Assembly: GCA_028673005.1 (NCBI GenBank)
Contig: CM054118.1
Location: 88,512,858-88,576,857, forward strand
Source of the DNA: Tanypteryx hageni
Taxonomy: Eukaryota; Arthropoda; Insecta; Odonata; Petaluridae
Direction of reading: 5' to 3'
DNA: 64,000 bases
Below, one piece after another: positions 1 to 11,734 of the stretch; within the stretch, counting starts at the first letter, position 1, and each line of letters starts with the position of its first letter. The translations under genes were made by a program, and so were the position numbers. Under the pieces are notes generated by a model that ran no database searches, had not been told where the DNA came from, and worked only from the letters and a program-made list of their open reading frames with translations.

Positions 1-1290
1 TAAATCTCTCCTTCATTTGTAAGATCATTGAACCCAAGACCTGTGAAAATATGGATATGCGATGATATATTTCAGGTGACTCAATTTTGATATCATAACA
101 ACAAGCTTGTCCACCTGCTATTTGTGGAATAATAACTGAAATCTTCCTCTACTATTTCCTGCAAAACTGACAATCATGTTTTGTAAATTTCACTAAGAAC
201 ATCTTCTGCAGAACCTCGTATGTTTTCCAATTCACTTATGGCATCTTCAGATTTTAACCGCAGACACTAAATCAAGAGATATTGATTGCAACATTTTGCT
301 TAATGACAACGTATATGAATATATCTTTTTCCATTGTGAACAGTGCTTTTACAATTTGAGCTTTTAATTGAGTTTAGTAGCATATGCGTCCTTGAAGATG
401 TTTCCTTATCATACCAAGTTTCTATAATTTCTAAAGCATGAACTAAAGGTTTGCGTAATTCCACCATCGCCATTATAGATTCGTGTCGCCCAATCCAACG
501 AGTAGGACTCATTCATATCCGAGTTTCTCTCCTGGATGTTGGACACAATTTCATTACACTGCCTCGAAGAATTCCATTTCTTTTTGGAGTATTCATGAAA
601 GATCAGCATTTTTAAACTATCCCAATTCAATTGCGAATTTATTTAATTTGACATTCATCTGAAATTGCTAAGTTAAGGCAATGTGACGCGCAATGCACGT
701 ACAATGCAGTCGGAAAATTTTCTAGCATTTTGGTTTGTACTCCAATGAATTTTCCAGACATTGCCGCTACACCATCATAATCTTGGCCCGTCAAATACTT
801 GAAATCCAAGCTCATAGCCTTAAAAGAATCTAGTATGCTGTTTGCTAAGCCCTCTCCACACGTGGAAGCCACAGGAAAAAATTGCCGAGAGTTTTCAACC
901 AAATTTTGTTGTCTCCCTCCTCATCTAAGAATCTTACACAAATTGAAAACTGTTTCTGCATATAAATGCCTGTAGTTTCATCCGCACAAACTGAAAAACA
1001 TTTGCTTTTGTTGACTTTTTGGACTATCTTTCGTAAAATTATTTGATTGCTACTATCTATAATGTCGTTCTGTACATGGACCGAAATATAAATTGCATTA
1101 CTTGCAGCGGTTTCCAAATGTGTTTTTAGTCAACTGGAAATCTTAATAATTGTCGAAAATTTTCTTCTAGATGCTGTTGTTCGATAGGATCACCTAAATT
1201 ACTACCCAGAATCACGGTGACCCCTTCATGAAAATAATCCCTTTCTACCACAAAATATTACCGTTTGTATTATTAGAATCAGTTTGTATC
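1..1290 (-). pseudogene. hAT-superfamily transposase pseudogene (ZMYM/DUF4371-like type)
   Basis: Read right to left in switching frames. First comes GHRDSG at about 1215-1200, then EENFRQLLRFPVD, AASNAIYISVHVQNDIID, and FSVCADETTGI with QFSICVRF (first catalytic Asp region). These are followed by the next-frame GQDYDGVAAMSGKFIGVQ and LYVHCASHCLNLAISD, then a PTRWIGRHESI segment and a further C-terminal part running to base 1. The order and motifs are those of hAT-like transposases with RNase H fold. At least four frame changes and several stops show it is dead. The C-terminal dimerisation domain lies outside the window. Confidence 0.8.
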
Positions 1291-1539
1291 TGTTTCCTTG
1301 GGCTTGACATACGCTAGCCGTATCCACCATATTAATAACTGATTATTGCCACAAACAATTTCATTTAATTTGCCTGCACAAAGCAACGAAAATTCGTGGT
1401 ATTTTGTTTGCTGGTGGTTGTTAAATTTTTATTTTGCGTTTCGCCAGCTGCAAAACGGTTCATTTACGAAGTCCAAGATTTTTTACTACTAGATTGTCCA
1501 CTGCTTAGCAAATATGAGAATTTACAGTGCACTCCATTT

Positions 1540-1700
1540 TTACTTTCTCATATACGTAGTATATCGAGCAAGTATTGTAATCCTGAAAAAATTCGACTTC
1601 GAGATTTTGATGGAAATACTCGTTTGAGGTGTCCATAAAAGTGGTTTTCGCCATGCCGTCTGTCTGTGTGTTCGACGTTCTAGGGCCCAAACGCTTACAT
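1540..1700 (+). repeat. Dispersed repeat family A, terminal fragment
   Basis: Begins ACTTTCTCATATACGTAG and continues through a TTTTGATGGAAATACTCGTT segment to a GTCTGTCTGTGTG tract. It matches, in reverse, the right end of the copies at 47780 and 54356, so it is one end of the same family. Confidence 0.55.
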
Positions 1701-1789
1701 AAAATCGAATGATATCTTGTATTTATGCAACATATCTTTTGCAGAGCCTTTTTTCATAAAAATGATATTGCACAAAAATATAGGAGAGG

Positions 1790-2215
1790 TTATTATTGGC
1801 GGTTTTTAGAAAAAATTGATTTATTCAAAAATGCCTATAGAGAATTTGATTAGAATCAATCTAATTGTAGAGCCTGGTGTCATAAATAATACCACGTGAG
1901 CCATATCACTATATGGCGTCCAGGGGCATTATAATGTACGCTAAGCTACCTTACCCTATGACATAACGCCTCCGCCGCGATCCACTCAAAATCTTACTAC
2001 AGCCTAGATGGTTAAACTAAATCGAATGATATATCATCATCATCATGAGGTGTTCTGCCTCAAGGCAGGTCCCTGGCACCAGCGTTGTCTCCACTTGATA
2101 TATCATATTTGTGAATAATATAATTCATAAAAGACATTCTGAAGATATGACCGATATTGCGCAACAATTAAGGGTACTTTATTCTGATGTCTAAAAAAGT
2201 TACTATACATCGTCC
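1790..2215 (-). repeat. Dispersed repeat family B, copy 1
   Basis: Reverse-complement match to 11215-11720: shared blocks include the ATTGTAGAGCCTGGTGTC segment, the GCGGCGG-rich part near 1970 and the TTAAGGGTACTTTATTCT end near 2180. Non-coding. No terminal structure recognised. Confidence 0.7.
2038..2106. mobile_element. Short insertion with GATATATCAT target duplication
   Basis: Compared with the other family B copy, about 70 bases are inserted between two copies of GATATATCAT (about 2028 and 2097). The insert has (CAT)n at one edge and GTTCTGCCTCAAGGCAGGTC inside, suggesting the 3' end of a LINE or SINE that uses a CAT-type tail. Confidence 0.45.
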
Positions 2216-2619
2216 AGTAGCATTATTTCTGTACAAGAAGCTCAGCGCACGGGTCGGAGGGGAGGGGGAACCTGGGAATTCCCTAGTCTAAAATTCCGCA
2301 CTCTCTGTTAACGCCACGCGCTTATTAGTGAGAGTAATCAAACAACCATGTATAATTCCACTTCCTCTTAACCTTTTAATTTCAATATCAAGAACATTTA
2401 TTTGTCTTCATCGTTCAATAAAATTCGATGCGTCATTTGTCATCACTGGTCGTTACAGAATTTCGGTTTCTTCTTTTAGTTCATTTGTAGACTCTCGTTC
2501 GGTAGATTTTTCAGCTTCAATTGTAGATTCATGTGTCATATATTCTTGGTCTTGAGTTCGACGTGTTTGTTTGGTAAAATAATTAATTAATTAATTATAT
2601 ATGAAAAACATTGCATATA

Positions 2620-2990
2620 CTAGAAGTTAATAGCAGTTGTTGTCCGATACTTGAGGAAACGTGACTGATTGTGATTTCATATTCAATGAAGTGTGCAGTA
2701 ATAAGATAAGGTAGAATTTTTCATTTTTTCCTTTTGAATATACCGTGATATAAGTCTAACATTGAGTAACTGTGTGACATTGTGAGGTCGGCTTTTTAGT
2801 AGGCCCTGTAAGAAGTTAAAAGCAGTTGTTGTGGGCACTTAAAGAACGTGATATTTTGTGAGTTTCTCTACCATAGTGTGCAACGATAATCATTGGAATT
2901 AAGATAAGGTAGATTTCGACATTTTTCCCCTTTGAATATACCGTGATATAAGACTAACATTGAGTAACTGTGTGACATTTTGACGACGGC
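2620..2990 (+). repeat. Ancient tandem duplication, unit about 190 bases
   Basis: Two diverged units share GTTGTTG, then AAGATAAGGTAGA, TTGAATATACCGTGATATAA and AACATTGAGTAACTGTGTGA. First at 2625-2785, second at 2812-2982. Non-coding, and directly left of the hAT MITE. Confidence 0.65.
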
Positions 2991-3002
2991 ATTACTATAA
3001 TA

Positions 3003-3480
3003 CAGCATTTCCCAACCGGTGGTTCGCGTACCCCTAGGGGTTCGCGATAGTAACCTGAGGGGTTCGCGAAAAAAATTTGGTAATGGCGTCTTTTTCACTT
3101 TATTGGTTCTACGATTCTTGCCAATATTTTAGTTTCTTTCAAATTTGTTGCATGGTTTTATTTTCAATTTTTTCTTATGCTATAAGAATTATATTTGAAT
3201 TTTACAGGACACTAACTAGAAATTGATGACAATATCAGAGATTCTGGTTTTATTGCAAACGTTTACATACTATGTGCTATATAAACTTTTTATTGTTCAT
3301 GAATTAAACGTGTTAAAAAAGATTTGTTTTTACAAAATTTACTCTCCATTATAAGGGGTTCGCCGCCAAATCTGTTCCAACTCAAGGGGTTCGCGAAGAT
3401 AAAGGTTTAATCCAAGGGGTTCGCGACGAGAAATAGGTTAGCTCAAGGGGTTCGCGAAGTGATAAAGTTGGGAACCGCTA
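3003..3480. mobile_element. hAT-type MITE with repeated GGGGTTCGCGA subterminal motifs
   Basis: Ends are CAGCATTTCCCAAC and GTTGGGAACCGCTA, imperfect inverted repeats of hAT type, flanked by 8-base duplications ctataata / ctctagta (6 of 8 identical). The motif GGGGTTCGCG or a close variant occurs about six times, clustered near both ends, as expected of transposase-binding subterminal repeats. No coding capacity. Confidence 0.75.
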
Positions 3481-3489
3481 CTCTAGTAC

Positions 3490-4020
3490 ACTGCAATAAA
3501 ATCACATAAAATTAAAAAATGCCAAGGGGTAGACTATGTATTTTCCGCTCTAATTGTAAGTAAATTTTTTAACGCGCAGACTTCTGACTTAACAAAATTT
3601 TGCACTGGCACCACTAAAATGATATGGTAAGATTAATACAAATTAATTGCAAGCGTAGCTGCAACGGGCTGCTAGTAACAACATAATGTGAAAAGAAATG
3701 TATTTCAATGAAAATTGTATTACGAGCAAACGATGCATCCCTAAATAAAGAAACACAAAGAACCGAAGTTACAACAATTATAAATCCTAAAAGCCAAAAA
3801 GATACGATAATAAGAATATACATACCCGAAATTTCAGCCCTGTAGCATTTATAGGGGCAGAGACATAAAGCGAGAAAGATTTGAAAGAAACATATATACA
3901 TATATATAAATATATAACAGAGTAAGTTAAATAAAAGTGTGTAAAAAAGGTAAAGGGGTCACAGAGCAATTTGCGACACTCGAGATAAGTGGCTCACAGG
4001 AAATAATAAAGGATTAAGTT
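3490..4020. other. No recognisable feature
   Basis: AT-rich sequence with only short open frames lacking conserved motifs or codon bias. I see no repeat match elsewhere in the window. Confidence 0.5.
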
Positions 4021-4023
4021 TGT

Positions 4024-4068
4024 CACACGTGAATATACATCCGGGCAACACCAGGTACTTCAGCTAGT
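4024..4068 (-). repeat. ACTAGC-type repeat end
   Basis: On the minus strand this begins ACTAGCTGAAGTACCTGG and runs into TGTTGCCCGGATGTATAT. It shares the ACTAGC start and a CCCG segment with the ends at 9532, 10021, 17872 and 22512. Confidence 0.45.
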
Positions 4069-4069
4069 C

Positions 4070-5555
4070 TACTATATAAACAAGTTAGGGAAGTGTACAG
4101 TGTATCACAAATAGACGCGTTTCGTGCGACGGAGTATTTGAAACTATACGATATAATTTCACCGAACACACACCATAAAACAGCAAAACACCACGACCCG
4201 ATTGTATCTTTGTCGATTAAATATTACTTCTCCCCCCTTAGTTAGTGCATCAATAAACATATTAGGTAATTTTAAGGCTAAATACTGCAAAATGATATAT
4301 CAGAAATGATTCCAGGGAAATGTTCAAATTATATTTAGTGATTTATTTTCTAATAAGTTTTTATTAACCGACGAATCGAAAATTACTTAAAACATACATC
4401 ACTTGAGTTCAATAGTTGTAATATTAACGTTTATGTTCTTTTCTTCGCCGTAGAGAATCCATTTCCTTCCGTTTACAAAATGTCATGCACGCGTAAGGAA
4501 TTAAATGCATAGCAGATCTTATTTTCTTCAGTAACCAATAAGATTATTTACGTTGGCAACAATTAGGTAGCTATGCATGAATTTTTCTAAGTTCAAAGCG
4601 AATTACGACATTTTGGTTCAATTTTCTTGATAGCGGCTGCTCCTACGATAAAAATGTATAGGAAAAGAAATACCCTACGTTACTAGTTCTACAGGTTTAT
4701 TTGAAAACTATTTTAATTTGACCAAATATTTACGAGATATAACGGAAAGTTCATTTTTTGTCACCAGTAAAGTGGTACCCCTGATTGGCTTACGTGATTT
4801 ATTTTTGTGATTTTCTTATTTTCTTTGACTGTAAGTCCTTAATATCAATTTTCATAAAAATCCGTTCGGTAGAAGCCGATAACGATCATGCGGACGGACG
4901 GACAAACCGACGCTAATAGGCGCTTATGCTGGAAGCGAAACGCGCCTAATAAGAGTGTCTGTCTGTCCTCTATGCACTTTGAAGCCACCTAGCGGATAAC
5001 CTACGAATTACTTGGCAAATCCAATCTGTGGAAATGTTCGTAGATTTATAAGAGCTAACTAACGCAAAAGGAATTTTTCAAATCTTTCTTAAAACAAAAA
5101 CGTTGATAGTCCACAGACAGACAGTGACCACATTCGCACGTTTTTGTTCATAAGAAAACGTCCTTATCAACATGTGTGGGAGAAATTGCGGAGCAAATAT
5201 ATAAAGCAATTTTTTCTTGTCCTAGGATTATGATGTCATCATAATATTAAATCTTGGGTTGAGATCGACGGCCTCGTAATAATATAATGTATATAATATA
5301 ATGTAATGTAAAAATGTAATAATATGGTTTCTATTTAAAAGCAGTGGGCTCATTGTTATAGCGGCAATTATTTCTCATTGTTTAAAACTGAAAAATTCCT
5401 CCTCTTTTTCGGATTTAAAGCAATTTTTCGACATTCGACATGATTTTAACTCAGTTTTCGAAAAATATAAACCTTCTTTCAGCTAGAAAATTGTTAATGC
5501 CCAGAGCTCCTCTCTTAATTTAAACAAATTTAAAAATGCCAATTAATGCGCCCGA
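4070..5555. other. Gene-free stretch with LINE-like 3' tail
   Basis: Around 4855-4915 is a segment typical of arthropod RTE-like LINE tails: AAAATCCGTTCGGTAGAAGC followed by GCGGACGGACGGACAAACCG. Nearby (4960-5130) are GTCTGTCTGTCC and its reverse, GACAGACAGT. The rest shows nothing I recognise. Confidence 0.4.
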
Positions 5556-5559
5556 GGGC

Positions 5560-6030
5560 GGATCCAGTGGGGGAGTTGTAAAGGGAGTAATTATCTCTCC
5601 TCCCCCAAAGATTTCAGAACACCGAAAAGAATTATGATACAATGGCATCATCTACCATACACCGAAAATGTTAATAAAATAATAACGTGTCGCAGAAATC
5701 TTATAAACGATACCTTTTTCCTTCGAACAAATTAATCTGCATGCATTTGAAGATACATATTTTCAAATACAATAGAACCCCTCAATAACGCGGATATCGG
5801 GAGAGACGCGCGTTATAGGCAACCCGCAGATTTTATGGAAATACGTAGTGAAAGGTTGCGGAAGTATTTCCTTACGATGTATCCCTTTTTTGAAATAAGG
5901 AATTTAATTGCAAAATTATAGTATAGAAATGCACAGCAAATCTCTAACGCGAAAGCTGTAAGCGAGCGACACGGGCGGTGGAAGCGACACGGGCGGTGGA
6001 AGCGACCGAGCGGAGAATCAAGACAACGTA
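5560..6030. other. Fragments of DNA-transposon ends
   Basis: GGCGGATCCAGTGGGGGAG at about 5567 resembles the MITE end at 49312. AACCCCTCAATAACGCGGAT at 5777 resembles a pogo/Tigger end. GCGACACGGGCGGTGGAA is repeated twice near 5965-6003. No intact element can be delimited. Confidence 0.35.
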
Positions 6031-6039
6031 TTGCGTGGC

Positions 6040-6575
6040 CAGACGTTTGACCGACAGACGTTTCGCCGACAGGACGTATCACCGACAGGACGATAATATT
6101 ATTTGTATATTATCCTGTTTTCTTAATTGAATCTTTGAAATTAATCCAATTAACCGTCCTCGGGAGGAGTTATATTCAAACTACATTACATGTTTATTAT
6201 ATATTGTTAGTTTATGAGTTTATTATATAATTACCATTCGCAGTTCAATAAATAATCTAATTAATTTGATTCAAAAGTGTTACATAAAACGTTTCATACT
6301 TAATTTAAAGCTTATCGGGTACCTTTAACTTTAAAACAACAAAAACCAATTCAGCAAATTTGCTTAAAACGTATGATAGTTTTTAAAACACTGAAATCCC
6401 ATAAGTTGACATCGAAGCCACGATTACTCAAACTATATCAACTTCATTCTTAAGCTCTCGTTTTATGCGTTCTTTGCACAAAGTGCACGAAATGAACGCA
6501 TGTAGGGGAGGATAGTATACAAATAATATTATGGTTCTGTCGGCAAAAAGTCCTGTCGAAAAAACGTCCGGGTAC
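6040..6575. mobile_element. MITE with GACAGGACG-type inverted ends
   Basis: Left end has GACGTTTCGCCGACAGGACG and then ATAATATTATTTGTATATTA at 6092. The right end carries the reverse complement of that AT block (6510-6532, 22 of 23 identical), followed by TCTGTCGGCAAAAAGTCCTG. The interior of about 400 bases is non-coding. The superfamily is not assigned. Confidence 0.6.
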
Positions 6576-6591
6576 CAACGAATTGGTTAGA

Positions 6592-6655
6592 CCAGAGGTT
6601 CCCAAACCCTGGGTCGCGACCCGAACTTGGGTCGCGGATGACCCCCAGTCCCAAA
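6592..6655. repeat. hAT-type terminal fragment
   Basis: CAGAGGTTCCCAAACCCTGG followed by GTCGCGACCCGAACTTGGGT, a common hAT MITE end. The opposite end was not found, because a family A element follows directly. Confidence 0.5.
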
Positions 6656-6659
6656 GTGA

Positions 6660-7175
6660 AAAACTGTAAAACTATTAATCTGGTCAACACAAAATTTTAT
6701 ATTTAACATTTTTATAAAAGTCAGAAGAACTGATTAGTTTTTGGTAAAAATCGTTCAGCCGGAAGTAGGTGTTTACTCTTGTCACCTATGAGTTATTTTG
6801 ACATATTTGCTTTAATATTTGATACATGTAAAAATGTATTGGAATAAAAGTTGTAGGAAATTTAATTTTCTATAACCTTTGTTTGAAACATTTTCCCCAT
6901 ATAATGCATTGTTTAAGAGATATTATTTTTTAGCTGCCACCAACACGCCACCTATCGACGACTGTTGTTAACAATTAGTTACGGCTTAGTGACGCTCCTT
7001 TTTATGTTCTTAATTGTTGGAGCTTTGTGGCTATATCCAATATCAGAAGGCTTGGCTATGGCTAAGGCTATTTTCTCGGTTTCTTAAAATATTTATTATT
7101 ATGTAACCTATGGATTTTTTATAAATATTAGAGCTATGGAGAAAGCCATGTGGTGGCCACATCAGATTTTCTAAG
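6660..7175 (-). repeat. Dispersed repeat family A, copy 2
   Basis: Reverse-complement match to 54356-55045: shared are ATTTAACATTTTTATAAAAG, the GAAGTAGGTGTTTACTCTTG block, GTTGTAGGAAATTTAATTTT, CGCCACCTATCGACGACTGT and the end near 7160 reading GGTGGCCACATCAGATT. The ACTTTCTC end is missing on the left. Confidence 0.75.
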
Positions 7176-7611
7176 TTTAACTTCCAAAAAAATAAAATCC
7201 TGCACGTCCAGAAGTTTATTTTTACGTGTTACTTAATTAGAATAGAATTATTCTTAGAAACAATTTATTCATATCTTTCAAATGTCGAAATTTTATTCAA
7301 ATTTTGAATATAACTGACTGTATAACATAAACTTTTATGCTTTGTCATAGAAAACCTTTGTATATTATTTAATATATATCTGCATACACTTGTTTCGTAT
7401 TGTTTTAATTTTAATTCATAAGCATGCATTGAAAACTCAACAACGGGCTAAGAAAAAATAAAACAAAATTAAATATTATAAAATTTAATAACGAAAAATT
7501 AGGGATCTAAAATTTCTTTATCCACAACATTCATGGTGAAAACACGGCTGTAATTTTTCAATTTTCTTTGTAATTGTGAATTTTTTAACATAAACTCAAA
7601 TTATTTCCATT

Positions 7612-7745
7612 TCTGGTTCGCGTTGTTGCATAACTGGACATGAGCAAAATCTGGCCCATCCAGAAAAATGTCTATATGAGATAAAGTTCGCCCTTGAGCC
7701 TTATTGATTGTCATACAAATGATGTGGAATTGATGTCCTTTTATC
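7612..7745 (-). pseudogene. Helitron helicase C-terminal fragment (PIF1-like)
   Basis: Minus-strand frame reads FHIICMTINKAQGRTL, then DIFLDGPDFAHVQLC, the motif V/VI neighbourhood of PIF1-type helicases in Helitron Rep-Hel proteins. It covers only about 45 codons and the following arginine-finger motif is lost, so it is a scrap. Upstream it runs into a GGGAGGGA purine tract. Confidence 0.6.
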
Positions 7746-7749
7746 CCCT

Positions 7750-9360
7750 CTCCTTCCCTCCCTCCCTCCTTATTTCTACGCATCTCTCTCCCTCTCTCTG
7801 GATGAAATGTCAAATGCTCATATTAAGGCACTCAATGCGAAAGTATTTATTACTCAAATTAGAATTGAGACAATGGGGTCTCGATTTCGACAATGGCAGG
7901 GTTGTCAAGGCAACTCCTCATGAAATAGCTAAATTTTGCCCAAATAAGTCATTAAAACGTTAACCTCGAGAGTTGGTGGACTGACGGAGACGATCGGCGA
8001 TAAGACGAAGAAACTGTTCATTTTCCTTTAAAACAGTCACAGTACGGAGATTGAGTCAATTTTTCTATTTTTTATGAGCAAACGAATGAAAGCTTGCACG
8101 TAGTAGCTAAATTGAGTACGATACCTGTACTAGCAACATTGCCATCTATCAGTTTCCTGTGTAACTATTTCGATTAAACGACTGGCAGCGCCGTCTATGA
8201 ACTGAACCACGAACTTAAAGGAAGAATCAAACAAGGGGCTTCGTAATTTTCCTTGTTTCCCGCCCCTGAGTCGGGCCCAGGTCTTTTTTGGGGATTGTTA
8301 TTTCGTAAATGGTTTCCTGAAAAAAATGAGGAGCCTATACAAAATTTGGTTGACCTGGCTGAAGAAACGGCTGAGAATTTGATTGTTATGTACAAAGTGA
8401 CCAAGTGACCAAAAGAATAAGGCTTTTAGTGTTTGATTTGATTAACACGTGGATGAGCGCAACAAATTAATCATTCGCATATTTCAATTACTTCATTGCG
8501 TAGGATCGATTGGGATAATAATTTCGCATCGCATCTGGCCACATATTCACAAAATTTCGACGCTGTTTTTAAGTTTAAACAATTCCATGGTTGCGATAAA
8601 TAATATGACGGTAACGAAAATAAAGAAATATTCAGTTTTTCGTCGGTAATGTATTAATGAAATCAGATATGATGATTAAAATTACTGCAAAAGAAGTCCC
8701 TTTCTAATCTTTGACTAAAAACAGAAAAATAAAAATTATGTAAAATTACTTTAATGAAATAACGTTTCACTAAAAAGAATCAAATAAATTTAAGATCACA
8801 TAATTCAATTTTTCTGAAAATGAAAGTGTTTTGGGAATATAAAAGTTGTCTAGCGTAATGTTTAACAAATATATCTTCATTAATGCTTCTTTTTCACATA
8901 ACTTTTACACGCACAATACCATTTTTACTTTCTGGATTATTATATGAATTTTATATTTGTTTACCTTTTAGTGAATGTAAAGGTTGGCTCCATTGATTTA
9001 CTTAATTCACGCATATACCTCATTTATGGGCGGACAATTACACTAGTCTTATAATAATTATTCGATGTTTTAAGTTTATCCGTCAACAAATAAATTGAAG
9101 AGTAACGAATATAGGATTTTTTCGTTTTCATTTTAAAATTACTTTAAAATGCCGTAAAAATTCGAGACTTGAACCAAAGGACGGATAAAAGAATGAGAAT
9201 TCATTTTTTTACCGTGGATTTTCAAAGACGATTCGAATCGAACCAAAAATTGTTTTGAAGATGAAAATTTTAGGGTTTCTGAGAAAAAACCTTTCGTTAC
9301 CAAGAGCAACCCATATTGTCGCCGAATTCATTCAATCACTTACACTGAATTGGATTGGAA
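7750..9360. other. Gene-free AT-rich stretch
   Basis: Contains TC-rich simple sequence (7745-7803) and, near 8255-8290, a tRNA-like B-box remnant with CCTGAGTCGGGCCCAGGTC resembling 10491. Open frames here are short and show no family motif. Confidence 0.4.
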
Positions 9361-9364
9361 TAAG

Positions 9365-9503
9365 GGAATGTGAGGGAATGAGAGTGAAGGAGAGAGGGGG
9401 AGGGAGAGAGAAAGGGAGAGGAAGGGAGAAAGAGGGAGGGAGAGAGAAAGGGAGAGGAAGGGAGAAAGAGGAAGGGAGAGAGAAAGGAAGGGAGAGAGAG
9501 TGA
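9365..9503 (+). repeat. Polypurine (GGGAGA/GAAAGG)n tract
   Basis: About 140 bases of almost pure A/G on the plus strand in units such as GGGAGAGAGAAAGGGAGAGG. The apparent Arg/Glu/Lys-rich open frame across it is an artefact of composition. Confidence 0.85.
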
Positions 9504-9531
9504 GGCTTCGATATTCTATCGTGTTATTTCT

Positions 9532-9870
9532 ATACTTGCGTAATTGCCCGTCATATATGACGGGTATGCGTGATTTGATTATAAAGTTAAAATTTAAATA
9601 AAAAATTAATGAAACCTACTTTTATATGCACTCGAAAGTAAACAATGATTATAAAATCCGCATGATCGAATGTTCATGGACAAAAGAGAGAATTAGATTG
9701 AAAATGTCCACAGTGAAAGGAATATTGACCGTTGTTTATAATTTTAACGATGTTTCGTGTCAAGAAATTTTTCTTAAAATTAAAGATGACCAAAAACTTT
9801 TAACTGAAATTAGCAGTTCAGCCAAATATATAAATTCTGACGATTATGACGACGGCAATTAATATTGTTT
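9532..9870 (+). repeat. Dispersed repeat family C, copy 1
   Basis: Starts TACTTGCGTAATTG, then the perfect palindrome CCCGTCATATATGACGGG at 9547-9564, then TATGCGTGATTTGATTATAA. It aligns with the starts at 10021 and 17872. An open frame of 78 codons at 9626-9862 is inside and not recognised. Confidence 0.6.
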
Positions 9871-10020
9871 GGTTGAGCAATTATTTTTTCTATTACTTTT
9901 ATTTTTAATTAACAATAACTTATTTTACATGTTGTCTATTAATATTAGATACCAAACTTTAAATGATTACGTCATTTTCTCTAATTGTAAGTAAAAATGT
10001 TTTTTTGTCATTTATATAGA

Positions 10021-10560
10021 ACTAGCATAATTGCCCGTCAAATATGACGAGATTATGATAGAAGTATTTTAAATATCCCACATCCCCTCTCTCTTACTCT
10101 CTATCTATATAGTCTCCCAGTCTCATTATGATTGCGTAATTTCGCGAAAAATCGTACGATAATTTAAGGCAATCTATGCACTCGTATATATTACACGTAT
10201 ACGGGTTATGACAACAATTGATTCTCGAAGTTTAACAAATACGTAGTCGGTCAGGCCGATATTTTCCCAAGTATGTGATTTAAATGTTTAATATGAGAGA
10301 TTTCGAACGGAAGGCGGAAAAGGATGAATAGAATAAGAAACTTCATTAATTTTCCTTAAACATAGTTCAAATTCGAAGATCTTACGTCAATTATTTCTAA
10401 TTTAAATTTCCAAAAGAATAAAAGCCCGCGTTTTAAAAAGTCGCTTTTTACGTGTTATCATACGGGAAATGGAAATCACCCCCCCCCCCCCTGGAGTCGA
10501 ACCCGGGTCTTTTTTCGAATTTTCTTTTCGTCATTTAATTTCTATATCCGAATCAAACAT
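10021..10560 (+). repeat. Dispersed repeat family C, copy 2
   Basis: Starts ACTAGCATAATTGCCCGTCA. The distal part (10330-10510) shares GAAGATCTTACGTCA, AAAAGTCGCTTTTTACGTGT and TTATCATACGGGAAATGG with the copy at 17872. It has a C10+ homopolymer at 10481 and, on the minus strand, a tRNA-like B box GGGTTCGACTCC at about 10493-10504. Confidence 0.65.
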
Positions 10561-11210
10561 TCCTTAAAATTTTCAACCATCCACCTAATGGGGAAGTTTG
10601 TTAAAACGCGCTAAAAAGTGCCATTGATGACGTCGGCGTCAAGTTTACGTACGTATATACATTCGAAATTATATATAGGAGGATGCCTATATTGTTTATT
10701 TAAATAAAGTGATAATATGAATTTTTGTGATGCATGAATGAAGAAATTATTTTCTTATCCTCTTTTTTTTTGTCTTCAACCACTCTACTAAAAGATGATA
10801 GTCGTAGTTATGCCTTGGGGTCCCATATTAGTGAAAATCAAGTCTAAATAATTCACTGGCGTAAATACTTCACCGGAAAAGGTTTCGAGGCCCTAATTTA
10901 ACTGATAAATATAATATTGTCTATATTAAATTTTACCCCCACTTTTATAGTTCTAGTTCCTTCACCTTGGTAAGGATGCACTCATCGAAAGGGGCGTTTT
11001 CGTGGGGATGGAGAAGGTGCATGGCTCGCAAACGAAATAAACTTTCTCATACACGTATATAATTTGGTCTCACTACACTCTTTGCCGCAAAACTAACTGT
11101 GTGTGCTTGGCTATTCACTGCCATGGCTTGATGATCATCACTTTTTTAACAGGATTTGTCTTAAACACTCTTCTAACAGTTTTCCCTACTGCCGTAGTTT
11201 AGCGTAAATT
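10561..11210. other. No recognisable feature
   Basis: Non-coding, moderately AT-rich. No ORF, repeat match or terminal structure recognised. Confidence 0.45.
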
Positions 11211-11214
11211 TAAA

Positions 11215-11720
11215 TGCCAATGGACGATATATAGTAATTTTTTGGGACATAAGACTTAGTTAGTATTATTTGTGACATCAGGATGTACGATTGGATGGAT
11301 TTTAATCAAAATCCTTAAAGCCATTTTTGGGTAAATCGAATTGTTTCAACATATCCTAGAATAAAGTACCCTTAATTGTTGCGCAATATCGGTCATCTCT
11401 TCATACTGTCTATTATGAATGATATAATCCACAAATATGATATATCATTCGATTTAGTTGAACCGTAAGACTAGTAAGATTTCGAGTGGATAGCGGCGGC
11501 GTGACGTCATAGGGCTTAGGTGAGATAGCTTAGCGTACATTGTAATGTCACTGGTCGCCATATATAGATTTTTTGAGACATATGGCTTACGTGGTATTAT
11601 TTGTGACACCAGGCTCTACAATTGGATTTAATTGAATCAAATTGCTTTGAGACATTTTGAGTAACTCAAATATTTCTAAAGATCGCCAAGAATAAACTAC
11701 CCTTTATTTTTGTGCAATAT
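11215..11720 (+). repeat. Dispersed repeat family B, copy 2 (two partial units)
   Basis: Two tandem parts share TATTATTTGTGACA, CAGG and a GATTTAATTGAATCAAA-like block (11222-11325 and 11540-11640). Between them are TTAATTGTTGCGCAATATCG and the TAGCGGCGGCGTGACGTCAT segment, both also in the reverse copy at 1790-2215. Confidence 0.7.
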
Positions 11721-11734
11721 CATTTGTATCAAAC

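Noticed and set aside
1..1290. hAT pseudogene considered as a domesticated host ZMYM-type gene
   Set aside because: Frame breaks and stops throughout show decay, not a maintained gene.
3360..3480. Regularly spaced TTCGCG repeats considered as a CRISPR-like or operator array
   Set aside because: Spacing is irregular and the repeats sit inside hAT-type ends of a eukaryotic MITE.
9255..9503. Arg/Glu/Lys-rich open frame of 82 codons
   Set aside because: Translation of a polypurine microsatellite. No conserved motif.
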